A stretch of 46,692 nucleotides of DNA from Nitrososphaerota archaeon (GTDB taxonomy: Archaea; Thermoproteota; Nitrososphaeria; Nitrososphaerales; Nitrosopumilaceae), in NCBI GenBank assembly GCA_028867675.1, contig JAGWGA010000011.1, positions 1 to 46,692 of the forward strand, written 5' to 3'. Shown here in pieces: positions 8,078 through 17,272 of this stretch. Made by a program: the position numbers and the translations under genes. The notes under the pieces were generated by a model, which made no database searches, was not told the origin of the DNA, and saw only the letters and a list, made by a program, of their open reading frames with translations. Position 1 is the first letter of the stretch. Every line of letters starts with the position of its first letter.

Positions 8078-8262
8078 CATTAGTCATGTAATTTTCTGAA
8101 ACTGTATGAGGTAATGACCTTGATCTATATAGTATTTGTAATGATATGAAAAATCATAAACCACTGTCGAATTTTAGATATCTTTTCAACTTGGTTTTCT
8201 CATATTATGGCATGCAATAGAAGATATATTGTAATTGTTAATTCAACACTGGGTAATTTGAA

Positions 8263-8754
8263 ATGGATTTGCTAGTTCTAAGGCATGGAGAAGCTGGTCA
8301 GCGCTCTAATTTAGCTGGTGATTTTAAAAGGTCTTTAACAGTTGAAGGAAAACAAGAGATTGTAGAAATAGCAAACGGGTTAAAATCATTAGATGTTGAA
8401 CTTGATCATATCCTTACAAGTCCGCTTCTACGTGCCAAGCAAACTGCCGAGCTCGTAGCAAAATCTCTAAAATACAAAAGTAAAATCGAAGAAATTGATT
8501 CCTTAAAACCTGAAGGTAATAGACTAGAATTTTACTCTACCTTGTCCAAGTTCAAGCAGGATTCAGTAGTACTTGTAGTTGGGCATGAGCCATATCTGAG
8601 TGAGATGATAGGTGAGGCAATATCTCAATCCGGATGCAGAATAGATCTCAAAAAGTCTGGATTAGCTAGAGTTAGAGTCTTAGCAACACTTCCTAAAATC
8701 AGAGGAGAGCTAAGATGGTTGCTTACTCCAAAACAGTTGAAGAAATTAGCGTAG
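8263..8754 (+). CDS. sixA: phosphohistidine phosphatase SixA family
   Basis: The 163-residue product is a compact histidine phosphatase. The catalytic RHG motif is LRHGEAG at residues 7-13, an acid/phosphate-pocket segment LTSPLLRAKQTAELV lies near 52, and the second catalytic histidine is in GHEPYLSEM near 108. SixA removes phosphate from phosphohistidine proteins, such as histidine-phosphotransfer domains. It is followed 96 bp later by Ppx. Two phosphohistidine-forming proteins occur in this window, the sensor kinase (H414) and the PPDK-like protein (H467), and either could be a substrate; this is inference. Confidence 0.87.
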   Translation: MDLLVLRHGEAGQRSNLAGDFKRSLTVEGKQEIVEIANGLKSLDVELDHILTSPLLRAKQTAELVAKSLKYKSKIEEIDSLKPEGNRLEFYSTLSKFKQDSVVLVVGHEPYLSEMIGEAISQSGCRIDLKKSGLARVRVLATLPKIRGELRWLLTPKQLKKLA

Positions 8755-8850
8755 GTCTACGTTTCCTATATTTTTCATTTAGTAAAAAAATGTAAATCAG
8801 AACTAGATTAATAGTAACATGTTTGTATTAAAATGGAGTTGTATATCTGA

Positions 8851-10362
8851 CTGAAGATTTCTGTTATTGATCTTGGGTTTAATTCTGCAAAATTGGTTAT
8901 CTATAATGTCAAAGATGATGATTCCTTTGATGTCTATCAACAAGAAGGAATCAAAGTAAGACTTGGAGAAGGACTTGATGAAAAGGGAAAATTGGGTAAA
9001 AAACCCATGATAAGGGCAATTGATACACTTCAAGTTTTTAGAGATATTATCCAATTAAATCCAATAAAATCGGTATTACCTATAGCTACCAGCGCAGTAA
9101 GGGAGGCAAGTAATAGGGAAGAATTTCTAAATATTGTTTCAAAAGAGACTGGATTTGATTTCAAAGTTTTATCTGAACGAGAAGAGGCACTGTATTCCTA
9201 TGTTGGCGCAATAAAATCACTCCACATTCCAGATGCGTTATTTTTTGATATTGGTGGAGGAAGCTTGGAGATTGTTTACGCCGAGAAATTCAAAATAAAA
9301 AAAGTGATTTCATTGCCATTAGGTGCTCTGAGACTAACACACCAGTTTGATGGTAGAAAAGGCAAATTCACTGATAAGAATTTCAAATCTCTGAAACGAC
9401 ATATCTGGGACCTTCTTCCAAACAAAAAAGACTTGGGTCTAAGTAAAGATACAAAGCTAGTTGGTGTGGGTGGCGCATTACGTGCATTAGCAAGATATGA
9501 ACAGCGAATTTCAAAATATCCTTTGGATAAAACTCATAACTATAAAATCAGTCGCAAGTCTCTTGATTTTACTGTAAATGATCTTTCAAGAATCAAACCT
9601 GATGACATGTCAAAGATATCAGTTATAGGTGCTAGTAGAGCTGAGACAATTATTGCAGGTTCCTGTGTGATTGATATGATGATGGAAAAATACGATTTTT
9701 CAGAAATGCATGTTAGTAATCACGGACTCAGAGAAGGTGCACTTTCATTGTTTCTTGAAGATCCAAAGATGTACAATGATGGATATCTAACTGCTGAACA
9801 AATTAGAAAAACAATTGGTCTTGATGAACAACATAAATCGAGTCCTGAAAAAGAGAATTTTATCAATGCATTATTATCCATAAAACTCATTTCTAAACGA
9901 GAACGAAAGATACTTGATCATGCAGAAAAAATCCTGTCCGAGAAATCATCATTTAGTAACCCACAAAGCGTATTTTATTCAATCATGGACGAAGATATGC
10001 CGCTTGAACATAATGATCAACTAGTATTGGGGCTTGCACTAGTACATGCAAGACATACCAAAACCTCCGAATGGCTATTCACTAGATACAAGACAATTCT
10101 GTCTCAACAGGATAAGGTATCTATGAAGAAAATCTCTGCACTAGTAACACTGAGAAGAATCCTTGAGAGAACCAAATCAAGAGTTGAATTAAAATCTCAT
10201 GGTTCAAGAATACTAGAAATCACTGTTATTCAATCAAGGTCTACTCAAAAATTCTTACTCAAAGATGCCTTGAGAAAGTTTGAGATTGCCTTTGATATTG
10301 AAGTGATTCTTTCTACACGTCCTTATGCAGGAAGCTCACAAAACTCAATATTGGAATTCTAA
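8851..10362 (+). CDS. ppx: exopolyphosphatase / Ppx-GppA phosphatase, CTG start
   Basis: This protein belongs to the Ppx/GppA family, which hydrolyses polyphosphate or pppGpp; an archaeal member is most likely an exopolyphosphatase. The first standard start (TTG 8893) would remove the conserved phosphate-binding strand. Translation from CTG at 8851, the codon right after an in-frame TGA, restores KISVIDLGFNSAKLVIY and gives 503 residues. TATTAAAAT at about 8824-8832 sits some 26 bp before that CTG, consistent with a leaderless mRNA. Further motifs are SEREEALYSYVGA near 110, FDIGGGSLEIV near 135 and GVGGALRALA near 208, plus an HD-like helical C-terminal region. Its 3' end overlaps the convergent CHAD gene by 18 bp. 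Confidence 0.9.
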   Translation: MKISVIDLGFNSAKLVIYNVKDDDSFDVYQQEGIKVRLGEGLDEKGKLGKKPMIRAIDTLQVFRDIIQLNPIKSVLPIATSAVREASNREEFLNIVSKETGFDFKVLSEREEALYSYVGAIKSLHIPDALFFDIGGGSLEIVYAEKFKIKKVISLPLGALRLTHQFDGRKGKFTDKNFKSLKRHIWDLLPNKKDLGLSKDTKLVGVGGALRALARYEQRISKYPLDKTHNYKISRKSLDFTVNDLSRIKPDDMSKISVIGASRAETIIAGSCVIDMMMEKYDFSEMHVSNHGLREGALSLFLEDPKMYNDGYLTAEQIRKTIGLDEQHKSSPEKENFINALLSIKLISKRERKILDHAEKILSEKSSFSNPQSVFYSIMDEDMPLEHNDQLVLGLALVHARHTKTSEWLFTRYKTILSQQDKVSMKKISALVTLRRILERTKSRVELKSHGSRILEITVIQSRSTQKFLLKDALRKFEIAFDIEVILSTRPYAGSSQNSILEF

Positions 10363-11160
10363 ATTAAAATTACTTGTCTTTGATTTTCTTTTTTTAAAAG
10401 CAGTCACAAAAGCATTATACTTTTTTCTTCTTTCTAAAATTTCAGATTCTTTGATATCTGAATACTTGGAGCCGTGCTCAGTGTTAAGGTATTCTATGAT
10501 TATATCGCTATCATGAATATCTCCAAGCATGTCTTGAATGTCTTTTAAATTTTTAAGTACTTGGGAAATTTTCTCTTTGTTTGATATCAGTTCAAGTGAA
10601 TATCTTAATTTTTTAAAATCTTTTCTTAACATGTGGAGCTCTTCAACTCTTCTCTCATCTCCAAGTGCAATTATTGTATTTTTTTGTATGTCTAATTCAA
10701 TTCTGTCTAAAACCTTGAGATATCTTTTGTTCAGCTTTGATCTTCCAATGTCTGCCGAAATTTTTGGAATTGATAGATGTAGAATTTTTAAGGCCAATTC
10801 GTTGGCATTTTGAAGGTTTTCTATTCTTAACTTTTTCAGTGATGTTATCATCTCATGAGTTTTTTCCTGATACTTTGACTCCATTTTTGCACATATGATG
10901 TCAATGTCTCTAATCTTTGCATTTAATTTGAAAAGCATCTTGGCTTGTTTTATGTAATTTTTTATTTTCTTTGATTTTCTTTCACTTTTTGGAAGTGTCT
11001 GAAAAGCTGTTTCTAGACGTCTAACTACAACTCTGATATCATGAATATTTTCATCATTTGGGTTTTTTATGTAGTCTTGCAACTTCTGAGAAAACATATC
11101 TGTAATTTTTTTAAATTTCTTAAGAAATAATTTCTTGTCAATTTCTAAAGATTCTTTCAT
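10345..11160 (-). CDS. CHAD domain protein (polyphosphate-binding)
   Basis: This 271-residue all-helical, lysine/arginine-rich protein carries CHAD hallmarks: IHDIRVVVRRLE near 40, LHMLRKDFKKLRYSLEL near 175, and LKDIQDMLGDIHDSDI near 205. CHAD domains have conserved histidines and basic residues and are known to bind inorganic polyphosphate, often beside polyphosphate enzymes. Here it faces ppx tail-to-tail and follows the AbrB-PhoU gene on the same strand after an 86-bp gap. That placement supports a role in polyphosphate granules or in control of polyphosphate turnover. There is no CYTH domain. The start ATG follows a short AT-rich spacer. Confidence 0.85.
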   Translation of the reverse strand: MKESLEIDKKLFLKKFKKITDMFSQKLQDYIKNPNDENIHDIRVVVRRLETAFQTLPKSERKSKKIKNYIKQAKMLFKLNAKIRDIDIICAKMESKYQEKTHEMITSLKKLRIENLQNANELALKILHLSIPKISADIGRSKLNKRYLKVLDRIELDIQKNTIIALGDERRVEELHMLRKDFKKLRYSLELISNKEKISQVLKNLKDIQDMLGDIHDSDIIIEYLNTEHGSKYSDIKESEILERRKKYNAFVTAFKKRKSKTSNFNLEFQY

Positions 11161-11246
11161 TTTACTTGTAATAATATTCTATTTCTTTTAAGTTGTAGTA
11201 AATTCCGCACTTGATGAATGATATTCAAACTTGTCTATTAGTACAA

Positions 11247-12299
11247 TTATGGGGAAATGTTTTCCGAAATAACATCCTGGACTGTTTCGTTAATAACTGC
11301 TTCAGCAATATCACTTGAATACTCCGCAGTCCTTCTAATATCTTCCAAGACAAACTTGATTACACTGGAATATTTCTTTGATTCTTCTAGACTATCAGTG
11401 AATTCTCTCTCTTTTTCTGCTATTCTACAAGCATTAGAGGCAACATTATCTGCAAGAGCATAATCTCTCTTATTTAATGCCAGAATGGAATCTTCGAAGA
11501 CTTTAAGTGAATCTTCACTTAGTTTAGTTATTTTTTGTATCAATGCTGGCTCCAAAGTTGATTTTAAGAATTTTATTCTGCCTGCAATAGATACCGCATG
11601 ATCTGCAATCCTTTCAATTGATTTTACAACTATTCTATAACTTATACAATCTGATGGTTTTTTGAGTCCGATATCTCTTAGAATCTTCTCATGTTCTACT
11701 GCAAGTGTCAAATTTCGTAGAATGTATAGGCTGAATCTATCTACTTCATCATCTAGATGTGAAATCTCTTCTCCTAATTCTACATCCATTTCTTTTAGAG
11801 CATCAATTGCCTGTCTATGCATTGCTGATGTGAGTAGGAACATCCTTTTGAGAGCATCACTAATTGAAAGTTCAGGAAGGCTAGTCAAAATCTGAATTGT
11901 AATAGATTCTGGTGTAGTTTCTACTATTTCGGTTCCAATCATATTTTTTCTTACAAGATCTCTTATTGCTTGTTTGTGTTCCAATTGAACTCTGCCTCCT
12001 TTTGCATGAATTTCGATAATTTGATAACCAGCTAAATACATTGCAATTATCTTTCTCTGAACTGATTCTACGGTATCTTTTTGGCTGATTACTGTTTTGG
12101 ATTTTGAGATCTTTGTAGTTTGGGAATTGGTAGAAGGTAATATTGAAAGAGATTTGTTGACATTTTTGATTATTGAAACAGGATCACCGGTCTTTAATTT
12201 CAATTCATCTACCCATTTTTTAGGAAGTGACAAAACATACGTAGATCCGCCTACGAGCTGTAATTTTCGAATCTCTCTATCATTTAATACTTCTGACAA
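11247..12299 (-). CDS. phosphate uptake regulator: AbrB/SpoVT DNA-binding domain plus PhoU
   Basis: The 350-residue protein joins an N-terminal swapped-hairpin AbrB domain (about 6-50, REIRKLQLVGGSTYVLSLPKKW) to a PhoU-type helical domain from about 135 onward (AMHRQAIDALKEMD; SIERIADHAVSIAGRI). This architecture is common in archaea and is thought to couple phosphate-transport state to transcription. It is divergent from pstC, and the AGTTC/GAACT element lies between them. The start is TTG at 12297-12299, supported by a TATA-like CTTTAATT about 26 bp upstream on the minus strand (12321-12328). It is the best candidate for a local regulator of the pst operon; the bound DNA site is not known. 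Confidence 0.9.
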   Translation of the reverse strand: MSEVLNDREIRKLQLVGGSTYVLSLPKKWVDELKLKTGDPVSIIKNVNKSLSILPSTNSQTTKISKSKTVISQKDTVESVQRKIIAMYLAGYQIIEIHAKGGRVQLEHKQAIRDLVRKNMIGTEIVETTPESITIQILTSLPELSISDALKRMFLLTSAMHRQAIDALKEMDVELGEEISHLDDEVDRFSLYILRNLTLAVEHEKILRDIGLKKPSDCISYRIVVKSIERIADHAVSIAGRIKFLKSTLEPALIQKITKLSEDSLKVFEDSILALNKRDYALADNVASNACRIAEKEREFTDSLEESKKYSSVIKFVLEDIRRTAEYSSDIAEAVINETVQDVISENISP

Positions 12300-12344
12300 T
12301 GAATAAGTTGTATATCTCGTAATTAAAGCACTTGTCCCCCATTT

Positions 12345-12378
12345 CTATGTATTACTATATAGTTCTATATTGAACTAT
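12345..12378. promoter_or_regulatory. operator-like elements in the pstC promoter
   Basis: CTATGTA (12345-12351) is followed by an AT-rich TATA-like ACTATATAG and a perfect 7-bp inverted repeat: ATAGTTC at 12359-12365, TATATT, then GAACTAT at 12372-12378. Because the repeat overlaps the TATA-to-start interval of pstC, binding there would repress, whereas binding at CTATGTA could activate. Roles are inferred. Confidence 0.55.
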
Positions 12379-12393
12379 GATATCTAAGAGATT

Positions 12394-13407
12394 ATGGTCG
12401 ATTCTCTCATATCTGGTATAATTCCTCTGAAAAATGGTATGATGGCTATAAAGATGAAAAAAGGGTCGTCACATATGGATAAAATTTTCAAATATGTCGC
12501 TATAGGCGCAGGCACGTATATTATTGCTCTAGTAGTAATGATTGTAGTTAATCTTAGTACTGGTTCTGCACAAGTATGGCAACAAGAAGGAATTGGATTT
12601 CTTACAGGCTCGGATTGGAATTCTGTAGAGGGCAGAGAAAGCTATGGTGCATTCCCATACATAATGGGTACTCTTGTTAATGCTGGAATTGCTATGATGA
12701 TATCAGTACCACTAAGCTTTGGGATTGCCATGTTCTTATCAGAACTCTCACCGAGATTATTGAGAACTCCTCTAGCTATGGTTATAGAATTACTTGCAGC
12801 TGTTCCAAGTGTTGTGTATGGATTATGGGGATTACTTGTATTTCGAACTTATATTCAGGACTGGATAGAGACTCCACTCCATAATCTCTTTGGAGACCAA
12901 AGTATAATATTTGCTGGAACTCCATTTGGTTTGGATATTCTTACTGCAAGTATAGTTTTAGCTATAATGATAGTTCCAACTATTGCCTCCATTTCTAGAG
13001 AAATAATGTTGGCTGTTCCAAACAGTCAACGTGAAGCAGCATATATGCTTGGAGCAACAAAATGGGAGGCTTTTAGAATTGCAGTCTTACCCTATTCAAA
13101 ATCTGGATTAATAGGGGCAGTAATACTTGGACTGGGAAGAGCTGTAGGAGAAACTATGGCAGTTACAATGTTGATAGGAAACACAACTGGTGCTGCAGCT
13201 ATTCCAACATCTCTATTTCAACCAAGCCAAACATTGGCTAGTATTATGGCAAATGAATTTGCTGAAGCCTCACAAGGTGGTCTGCATCTGGCTGCTCTAG
13301 TTGGTATTGGTTTGATTCTTTTCCTTATTGCATTTCTTATTAATGTAGTTGCACATCTTCTTGTAGCAAGGGTAGTAAAATCGCACGAAGGAGCAGTATT
13401 GGCATGA
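12394..13407 (+). CDS. pstC: phosphate ABC transporter permease PstC
   Basis: This inner permease subunit has about six transmembrane segments and the cytoplasmic coupling loop SREIMLAVPNSQREAAYMLG near 210, the EAA motif that docks on PstB. Together with PstA it forms the phosphate channel. The listed start ATG at 12394 gives 337 residues and is placed about 30 bp after a TATA-like element. An internal ATG at 12475 (MDKIFKYVAIG), directly before the first membrane helix, is an equally good start and would give 310 residues. It is the first gene of a tight operon with pstA, pstB and phoU; its stop overlaps pstA by 4 bp. Confidence 0.94.
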   Translation: MVDSLISGIIPLKNGMMAIKMKKGSSHMDKIFKYVAIGAGTYIIALVVMIVVNLSTGSAQVWQQEGIGFLTGSDWNSVEGRESYGAFPYIMGTLVNAGIAMMISVPLSFGIAMFLSELSPRLLRTPLAMVIELLAAVPSVVYGLWGLLVFRTYIQDWIETPLHNLFGDQSIIFAGTPFGLDILTASIVLAIMIVPTIASISREIMLAVPNSQREAAYMLGATKWEAFRIAVLPYSKSGLIGAVILGLGRAVGETMAVTMLIGNTTGAAAIPTSLFQPSQTLASIMANEFAEASQGGLHLAALVGIGLILFLIAFLINVVAHLLVARVVKSHEGAVLA

Positions 13408-14324
13408 TAACTCCAGAACAGAGAGCAGAATTTAGAAAACATTTTCGATATAATGTCGGTAGAAGGCTTGTATTAGATAAAATTGTCAAGGGAATTGTAT
13501 TTGCATGTGTAATGATTGCGATTATACCGCTAATAGCTATTCTGGTAAATGTCTTTAGTAATGGTGCAGGTGCATTAACTTGGGAATTTCTTACTACAGT
13601 ACCAGGTGCCGTAGGCAGTGATGATCCCGGGGGTATCGGTCCTGCAATTCAAGGAACGATTGTGATTATTGGACTATCAAGCCTTATGGGTGTGCCAATT
13701 GGCGTAATGGGCGGAATATTTCTTTCAGAATATGGCAATAATAGGTATGGAAGAACAATTAGATTCCTTAATGATGTAATGGCAGAATTTCCAACTATTG
13801 TAATTGGTGTATTTGTATTTGTTTTAGTTGTGTTAACTATTGGTGACTTTTCCATGTGGGCCGGTTCCTTTGCACTCTCTATTGTAATGTTGCCAATTGT
13901 GATGAGAACAACCGAGGAATCTCTCAAGCTAGTTCCAGTTACTTATCGAGAAGCAGGTTATGCTTTAGGAATTAGAAGATGGCGCGTAATTATGACAATA
14001 GTGTTAAGCGGTGCAAAAAATGGCCTTATAACAGGAATTTTGTTATCTGTTGCAAGAATTGCTGGTGAAACAGCTCCTCTAGTATTTACAATTCTTGGCA
14101 GCAGTCAATTCATTTCTGGGCTCAGTGGTCCAATCGATGCGCTTCCTCTACGAATATGGAGATTATCATCACTTCCATATGATAGTGCAGTGACTCAAGG
14201 ATGGGGTGGAGCATTTATTTTGATAATTATGGTTCTTTCTATCAATATTGGTGTAAGATATATTTTCTTGAGAAATAAAGAAAAGACATTTATAAAATTC
14301 AGAAAACAAGGAAGGATGTCATGA
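13404..14324 (+). CDS. pstA: phosphate ABC transporter permease PstA
   Basis: This is the second permease subunit, 306 residues, with a basic N-terminus, about six membrane helices and the coupling-loop sequence [22 protein letters not shown] near 170. It pairs with PstC. It starts in an ATGA overlap with pstC and ends in another overlap with pstB, which implies translational coupling. The C-terminus is short and basic ([14 protein letters not shown]). Nothing unusual is seen. Confidence 0.94.
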   Translation: MITPEQRAEFRKHFRYNVGRRLVLDKIVKGIVFACVMIAIIPLIAILVNVFSNGAGALTWEFLTTVPGAVGSDDPGGIGPAIQGTIVIIGLSSLMGVPIGVMGGIFLSEYGNNRYGRTIRFLNDVMAEFPTIVIGVFVFVLVVLTIGDFSMWAGSFALSIVMLPIVMRTTEESLKLVPVTYREAGYALGIRRWRVIMTIVLSGAKNGLITGILLSVARIAGETAPLVFTILGSSQFISGLSGPIDALPLRIWRLSSLPYDSAVTQGWGGAFILIIMVLSINIGVRYIFLRNKEKTFIKFRKQGRMS

Positions 14325-15130
14325 TGGAAACAGCTACTAAAGTACCAATAAAAGTAAATTTTACTGAAGATATAAAATACAAACTTGTAGCTGAAAATAT
14401 TTCTGCAAGTTATGATGGTATAGTTACAGTCAAAAATGTATCAATGAAATTTAGAGACAGAGCTGTTACTGCTCTTATTGGACCGTCAGGATGTGGAAAG
14501 ACAACATTTCTTAGATGTTTGAATAGAATGCATGAACTTACCAAAAATGCTACATTGACAGGAAAAGTTTTACTTGACGGCGAGGATCTTTATTCAAACA
14601 AAGTAGATCCTATAATTAATAGAAGAAAAATTGGAATGGTATTTCAAAAACCAAATCCATTTCCAACTATGTCTATCTATGACAATGTTGCCTGCGGTCT
14701 AAGACTAAACGGTGTTAAAGACAAAAAGATACTAGACGAGGTTGTAGAAGGATGTCTCAAAATGGCATCTCTTTGGAATGAAGTTAAAGGGGATTTGAAG
14801 AAACCTGGAATGAGTCTTTCAGGAGGACAACAGCAGCGTCTGTGTATTGCAAGAGCACTTGCCATACAACCAGAAGTTCTTTTGATGGATGAACCAGCTT
14901 CAGCACTTGATCCTATTGCAACTCAAAAAATAGAAGAGATGATTCAAGAATTAAAAAAAGAATACACGATAATTATTGTAACACATAACATGCAACAGGC
15001 AACTAGAGTATCTGATTATACTGGATTTATGTATCTTGGAGACTTGGTAGAATTTGGAGAAACAAAACAAATCTTTGAAAATCCTAGAAATGAGATAACC
15101 GCAAAGTACGTACAAGGTCAATTCGGATAA
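14321..15130 (+). CDS. pstB: phosphate ABC transporter ATP-binding protein PstB
   Basis: The 269-residue ATPase energises phosphate import. Walker A is GPSGCGKTT near 52, the Q loop is in [13 protein letters not shown] near 108, the signature is LSGGQQQRL near 165, and Walker B is [13 protein letters not shown] near 186, followed by the H loop VTHNMQQ. The KPNPFP motif is typical of PstB rather than other ABC ATPases. It overlaps pstA by 4 bp and is followed after 4 bp by phoU. Two candidate binding proteins (5514-4309 and 22606-23796) are encoded away from the operon. Confidence 0.96.
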   Translation: MMETATKVPIKVNFTEDIKYKLVAENISASYDGIVTVKNVSMKFRDRAVTALIGPSGCGKTTFLRCLNRMHELTKNATLTGKVLLDGEDLYSNKVDPIINRRKIGMVFQKPNPFPTMSIYDNVACGLRLNGVKDKKILDEVVEGCLKMASLWNEVKGDLKKPGMSLSGGQQQRLCIARALAIQPEVLLMDEPASALDPIATQKIEEMIQELKKEYTIIIVTHNMQQATRVSDYTGFMYLGDLVEFGETKQIFENPRNEITAKYVQGQFG

Positions 15131-15134
15131 AAAG

Positions 15135-15761
15135 TTGACTCGTCTAATAGATCCACCTTTAGCAAACCTATCATTGATGATGAAACAAATGTGTGATTTA
15201 TCTGTACAGAGTACTACTCTTGCAATTGATTCGTATCTTGATGGTCAAAATGCTAGAAAAGAGGTACAGCAACTTTCAAACCAAATGATGGAATTGTATG
15301 ACAAAATTGGAGATTTGACATTTGAAATGATCCTTCGCTATCAACCAGTTGCAAGTGATTTCAGACTCATACGTTCTTCACTAGAAATTTCATACGGGTT
15401 TACCAGATTGGGAAGATATTCTTATGATATAGCACAGGTTAGAGATACTTTTGGTGACCTTTCTGAATGTAAAAACATCGTTATCTATTCGTTAGCTGGT
15501 GAAATAAAACACATGATAAACTTGTCTGTAGAATGCTTTGCAACTCTTGATTTACAAAAAGCAAACCAACTACAAACTGATGAAGAATTGGTTGACAAGT
15601 ACTATAACAAACACTTGCCACAACTTATCACATTGAATAGTGTCAAGTGCGCTCTTGCCGATGCGTTAGTTCTGAGATATATGGAACGTATGGCAGATCA
15701 CGCAGCATTTGTTGGAGATTCTGTAAACTATATTGTTAACGGAACAAGAAAATATAGGTAA
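15135..15761 (+). CDS. phoU: phosphate signalling protein PhoU
   Basis: This 208-residue protein has the PhoU three-helix repeat. The second repeat holds the typical ALADALVLRYMERMADHAAFVGDSV segment near 175 with the metal-coordinating E-x3-D-H pattern; the first repeat contains FRLIRSSLEISYGFTRLGRYSYDIA. PhoU links Pst transport state to the regulatory kinase or regulator and limits uptake. The start codon is TTG, 4 bp after the pstB stop, so the gene is the last in the pst operon. Unlike the neighbour at 11247 it has no DNA-binding domain. Confidence 0.92.
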   Translation: MTRLIDPPLANLSLMMKQMCDLSVQSTTLAIDSYLDGQNARKEVQQLSNQMMELYDKIGDLTFEMILRYQPVASDFRLIRSSLEISYGFTRLGRYSYDIAQVRDTFGDLSECKNIVIYSLAGEIKHMINLSVECFATLDLQKANQLQTDEELVDKYYNKHLPQLITLNSVKCALADALVLRYMERMADHAAFVGDSVNYIVNGTRKYR

Positions 15762-15800
15762 TATTTTTTAAAAATTCTCATATTCGCACTAATATTTGGG
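15762..15800 (+). terminator. T-rich tract ending the pst operon
   Basis: The run ATTTTTTAAAAATT directly after the phoU stop is a plausible U-tract terminator, in a 53-bp gap between convergent phoU and the PHA synthase gene. The sequence is nearly symmetrical, so it may serve both strands. Confidence 0.4.
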
Positions 15801-15814
15801 AATGCTTGACAATG

Positions 15815-17179
15815 TTAGGCAGTTAAAATGGATTTTTCATTATCTTTTTTTGATTTGACAGATTTCTTGATATTTTTTTCTAAAATCCATTTGGTTATTT
15901 TTGGCCAAAGCTTTTCATGTGACGATTTACTAATGATCAATCCAACATGTCCTCCTGATATGCGAATCTCTGATATGTCCTTACTTGAAACACAATCTTT
16001 TATTGCCAAGGTGGATTCTGGAGATACTAGATCATCTTTTTCAGAAACGGCTACAAATAGTGGAATGTCAACTTCTTTGAGATTTACTATTTTATCTCCT
16101 ACCTTCAATTTGTTTTCAACCAATAAGTTATTTTTGTATAAATCATTTACAATCTGACGATACATCTTGCCAGGTATTGGAGGAGTATTGTAAAGCCATC
16201 TTTCAACTTCAAAAAAATTCTCCATGAATCTTAGGTCGTTGATACTTTTGAACAGCTTCAAATATTTGTCAACTAAATTTCGATGCGGATTTCTCATCAT
16301 GAATGCATAATCTAACATATTTCCATCTATGTGACCAAACTCATCAATTATTCTGTCTGCATCTACAGCTTTTACCCAAGTTGTAATTAGACTATTGTCT
16401 TTATTAAAATTCACAGGAGCTGCAATAAGAACAAGGCTCTCAACATTTTGTTTGTAAAGTGTTGTATAGATGAGAGAAAGTAAGCCTCCCCAACAATATC
16501 CTATAATTGGTATCTTTTCAAGACCAGTTCTTTCCTTTAGTGCTAATGTTGCTTCATTGAGGAAATTGATATAATCATGTAGGGAATGATGGTCATCCTC
16601 TCTACCTTGATATCCCCAATCAAGAACATAAACATCAAGACCCAACGATGTAAGATTTCTTACTACACTTTTTTCATAATTGATATCCATCAAGTCAAAG
16701 TGATTAATCTGAGCATAAACTAGCATAATTGGAATTGAATTTTTGTTTTCATTCAAGTAATGAAGAAGACGAATTTTTCCTCTTCGATAGACTACTTCTG
16801 AGGGAGTTTCATATTTGTTCTTTTCAAGCATTAATACCGCAGAGTCAAGCACCTTCTTTTTTGCCTCATATGACATGATATCGAAAAACTCAACAGGCAT
16901 ACCTATCTTTCTCATCTGCGCCCTAACGTCTACAAAAGAATCCATGTAAGAAGAGAGTGTTTCTGTAAAGTGAGATTTTCTAAGTTGATGATCAAACTCT
17001 TTGTCCAATTCAGACACAAAATCATTATAAAATTGCTCGTGATTTTCTTTTATTTTGTTAAGTGACTGTCTAAACGCTTCGAGATAAATGGAATAATACA
17101 CCATGTTTAATCTAGTCCAATTTATAGAATGATTTATGGCAATTTTTGGAAAATCAAATATCAAATTTGGTAAACTCAC
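15815..17179 (-). CDS. phaC: poly(3-hydroxyalkanoate) synthase, class III PhaC-like
   Basis: The enzyme polymerises hydroxyacyl-CoA into PHA carbon-storage granules. The alpha/beta-hydrolase core has the lipase-like box GYCWGG with nucleophile C229, the aspartate in SEKDDLVSPEST (about D383) and the histidine in SGGHVGLI (H411). Class III synthases are about 350-360 residues; this ORF is 454, with an added N-terminal ~95-residue helical region before the FFDIMSYE segment. That region might replace part of the PhaE partner, which is not seen nearby. The listed start is GTG; an internal ATG at 17104 would shorten it by 25 residues. Location beside the pst operon suggests carbon storage under phosphate limitation. 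Confidence 0.85.
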   Translation of the reverse strand: MSLPNLIFDFPKIAINHSINWTRLNMVYYSIYLEAFRQSLNKIKENHEQFYNDFVSELDKEFDHQLRKSHFTETLSSYMDSFVDVRAQMRKIGMPVEFFDIMSYEAKKKVLDSAVLMLEKNKYETPSEVVYRRGKIRLLHYLNENKNSIPIMLVYAQINHFDLMDINYEKSVVRNLTSLGLDVYVLDWGYQGREDDHHSLHDYINFLNEATLALKERTGLEKIPIIGYCWGGLLSLIYTTLYKQNVESLVLIAAPVNFNKDNSLITTWVKAVDADRIIDEFGHIDGNMLDYAFMMRNPHRNLVDKYLKLFKSINDLRFMENFFEVERWLYNTPPIPGKMYRQIVNDLYKNNLLVENKLKVGDKIVNLKEVDIPLFVAVSEKDDLVSPESTLAIKDCVSSKDISEIRISGGHVGLIISKSSHEKLWPKITKWILEKNIKKSVKSKKDNEKSILTA

Positions 17180-17272
17180 ATAATTTTATCTAAAAAAACA
17201 AATTTAAAAAATTCCCATATTGATCTCATAAGAATCTGTTTTTATGCATTGAATTATGTATTGTACAGCTAA

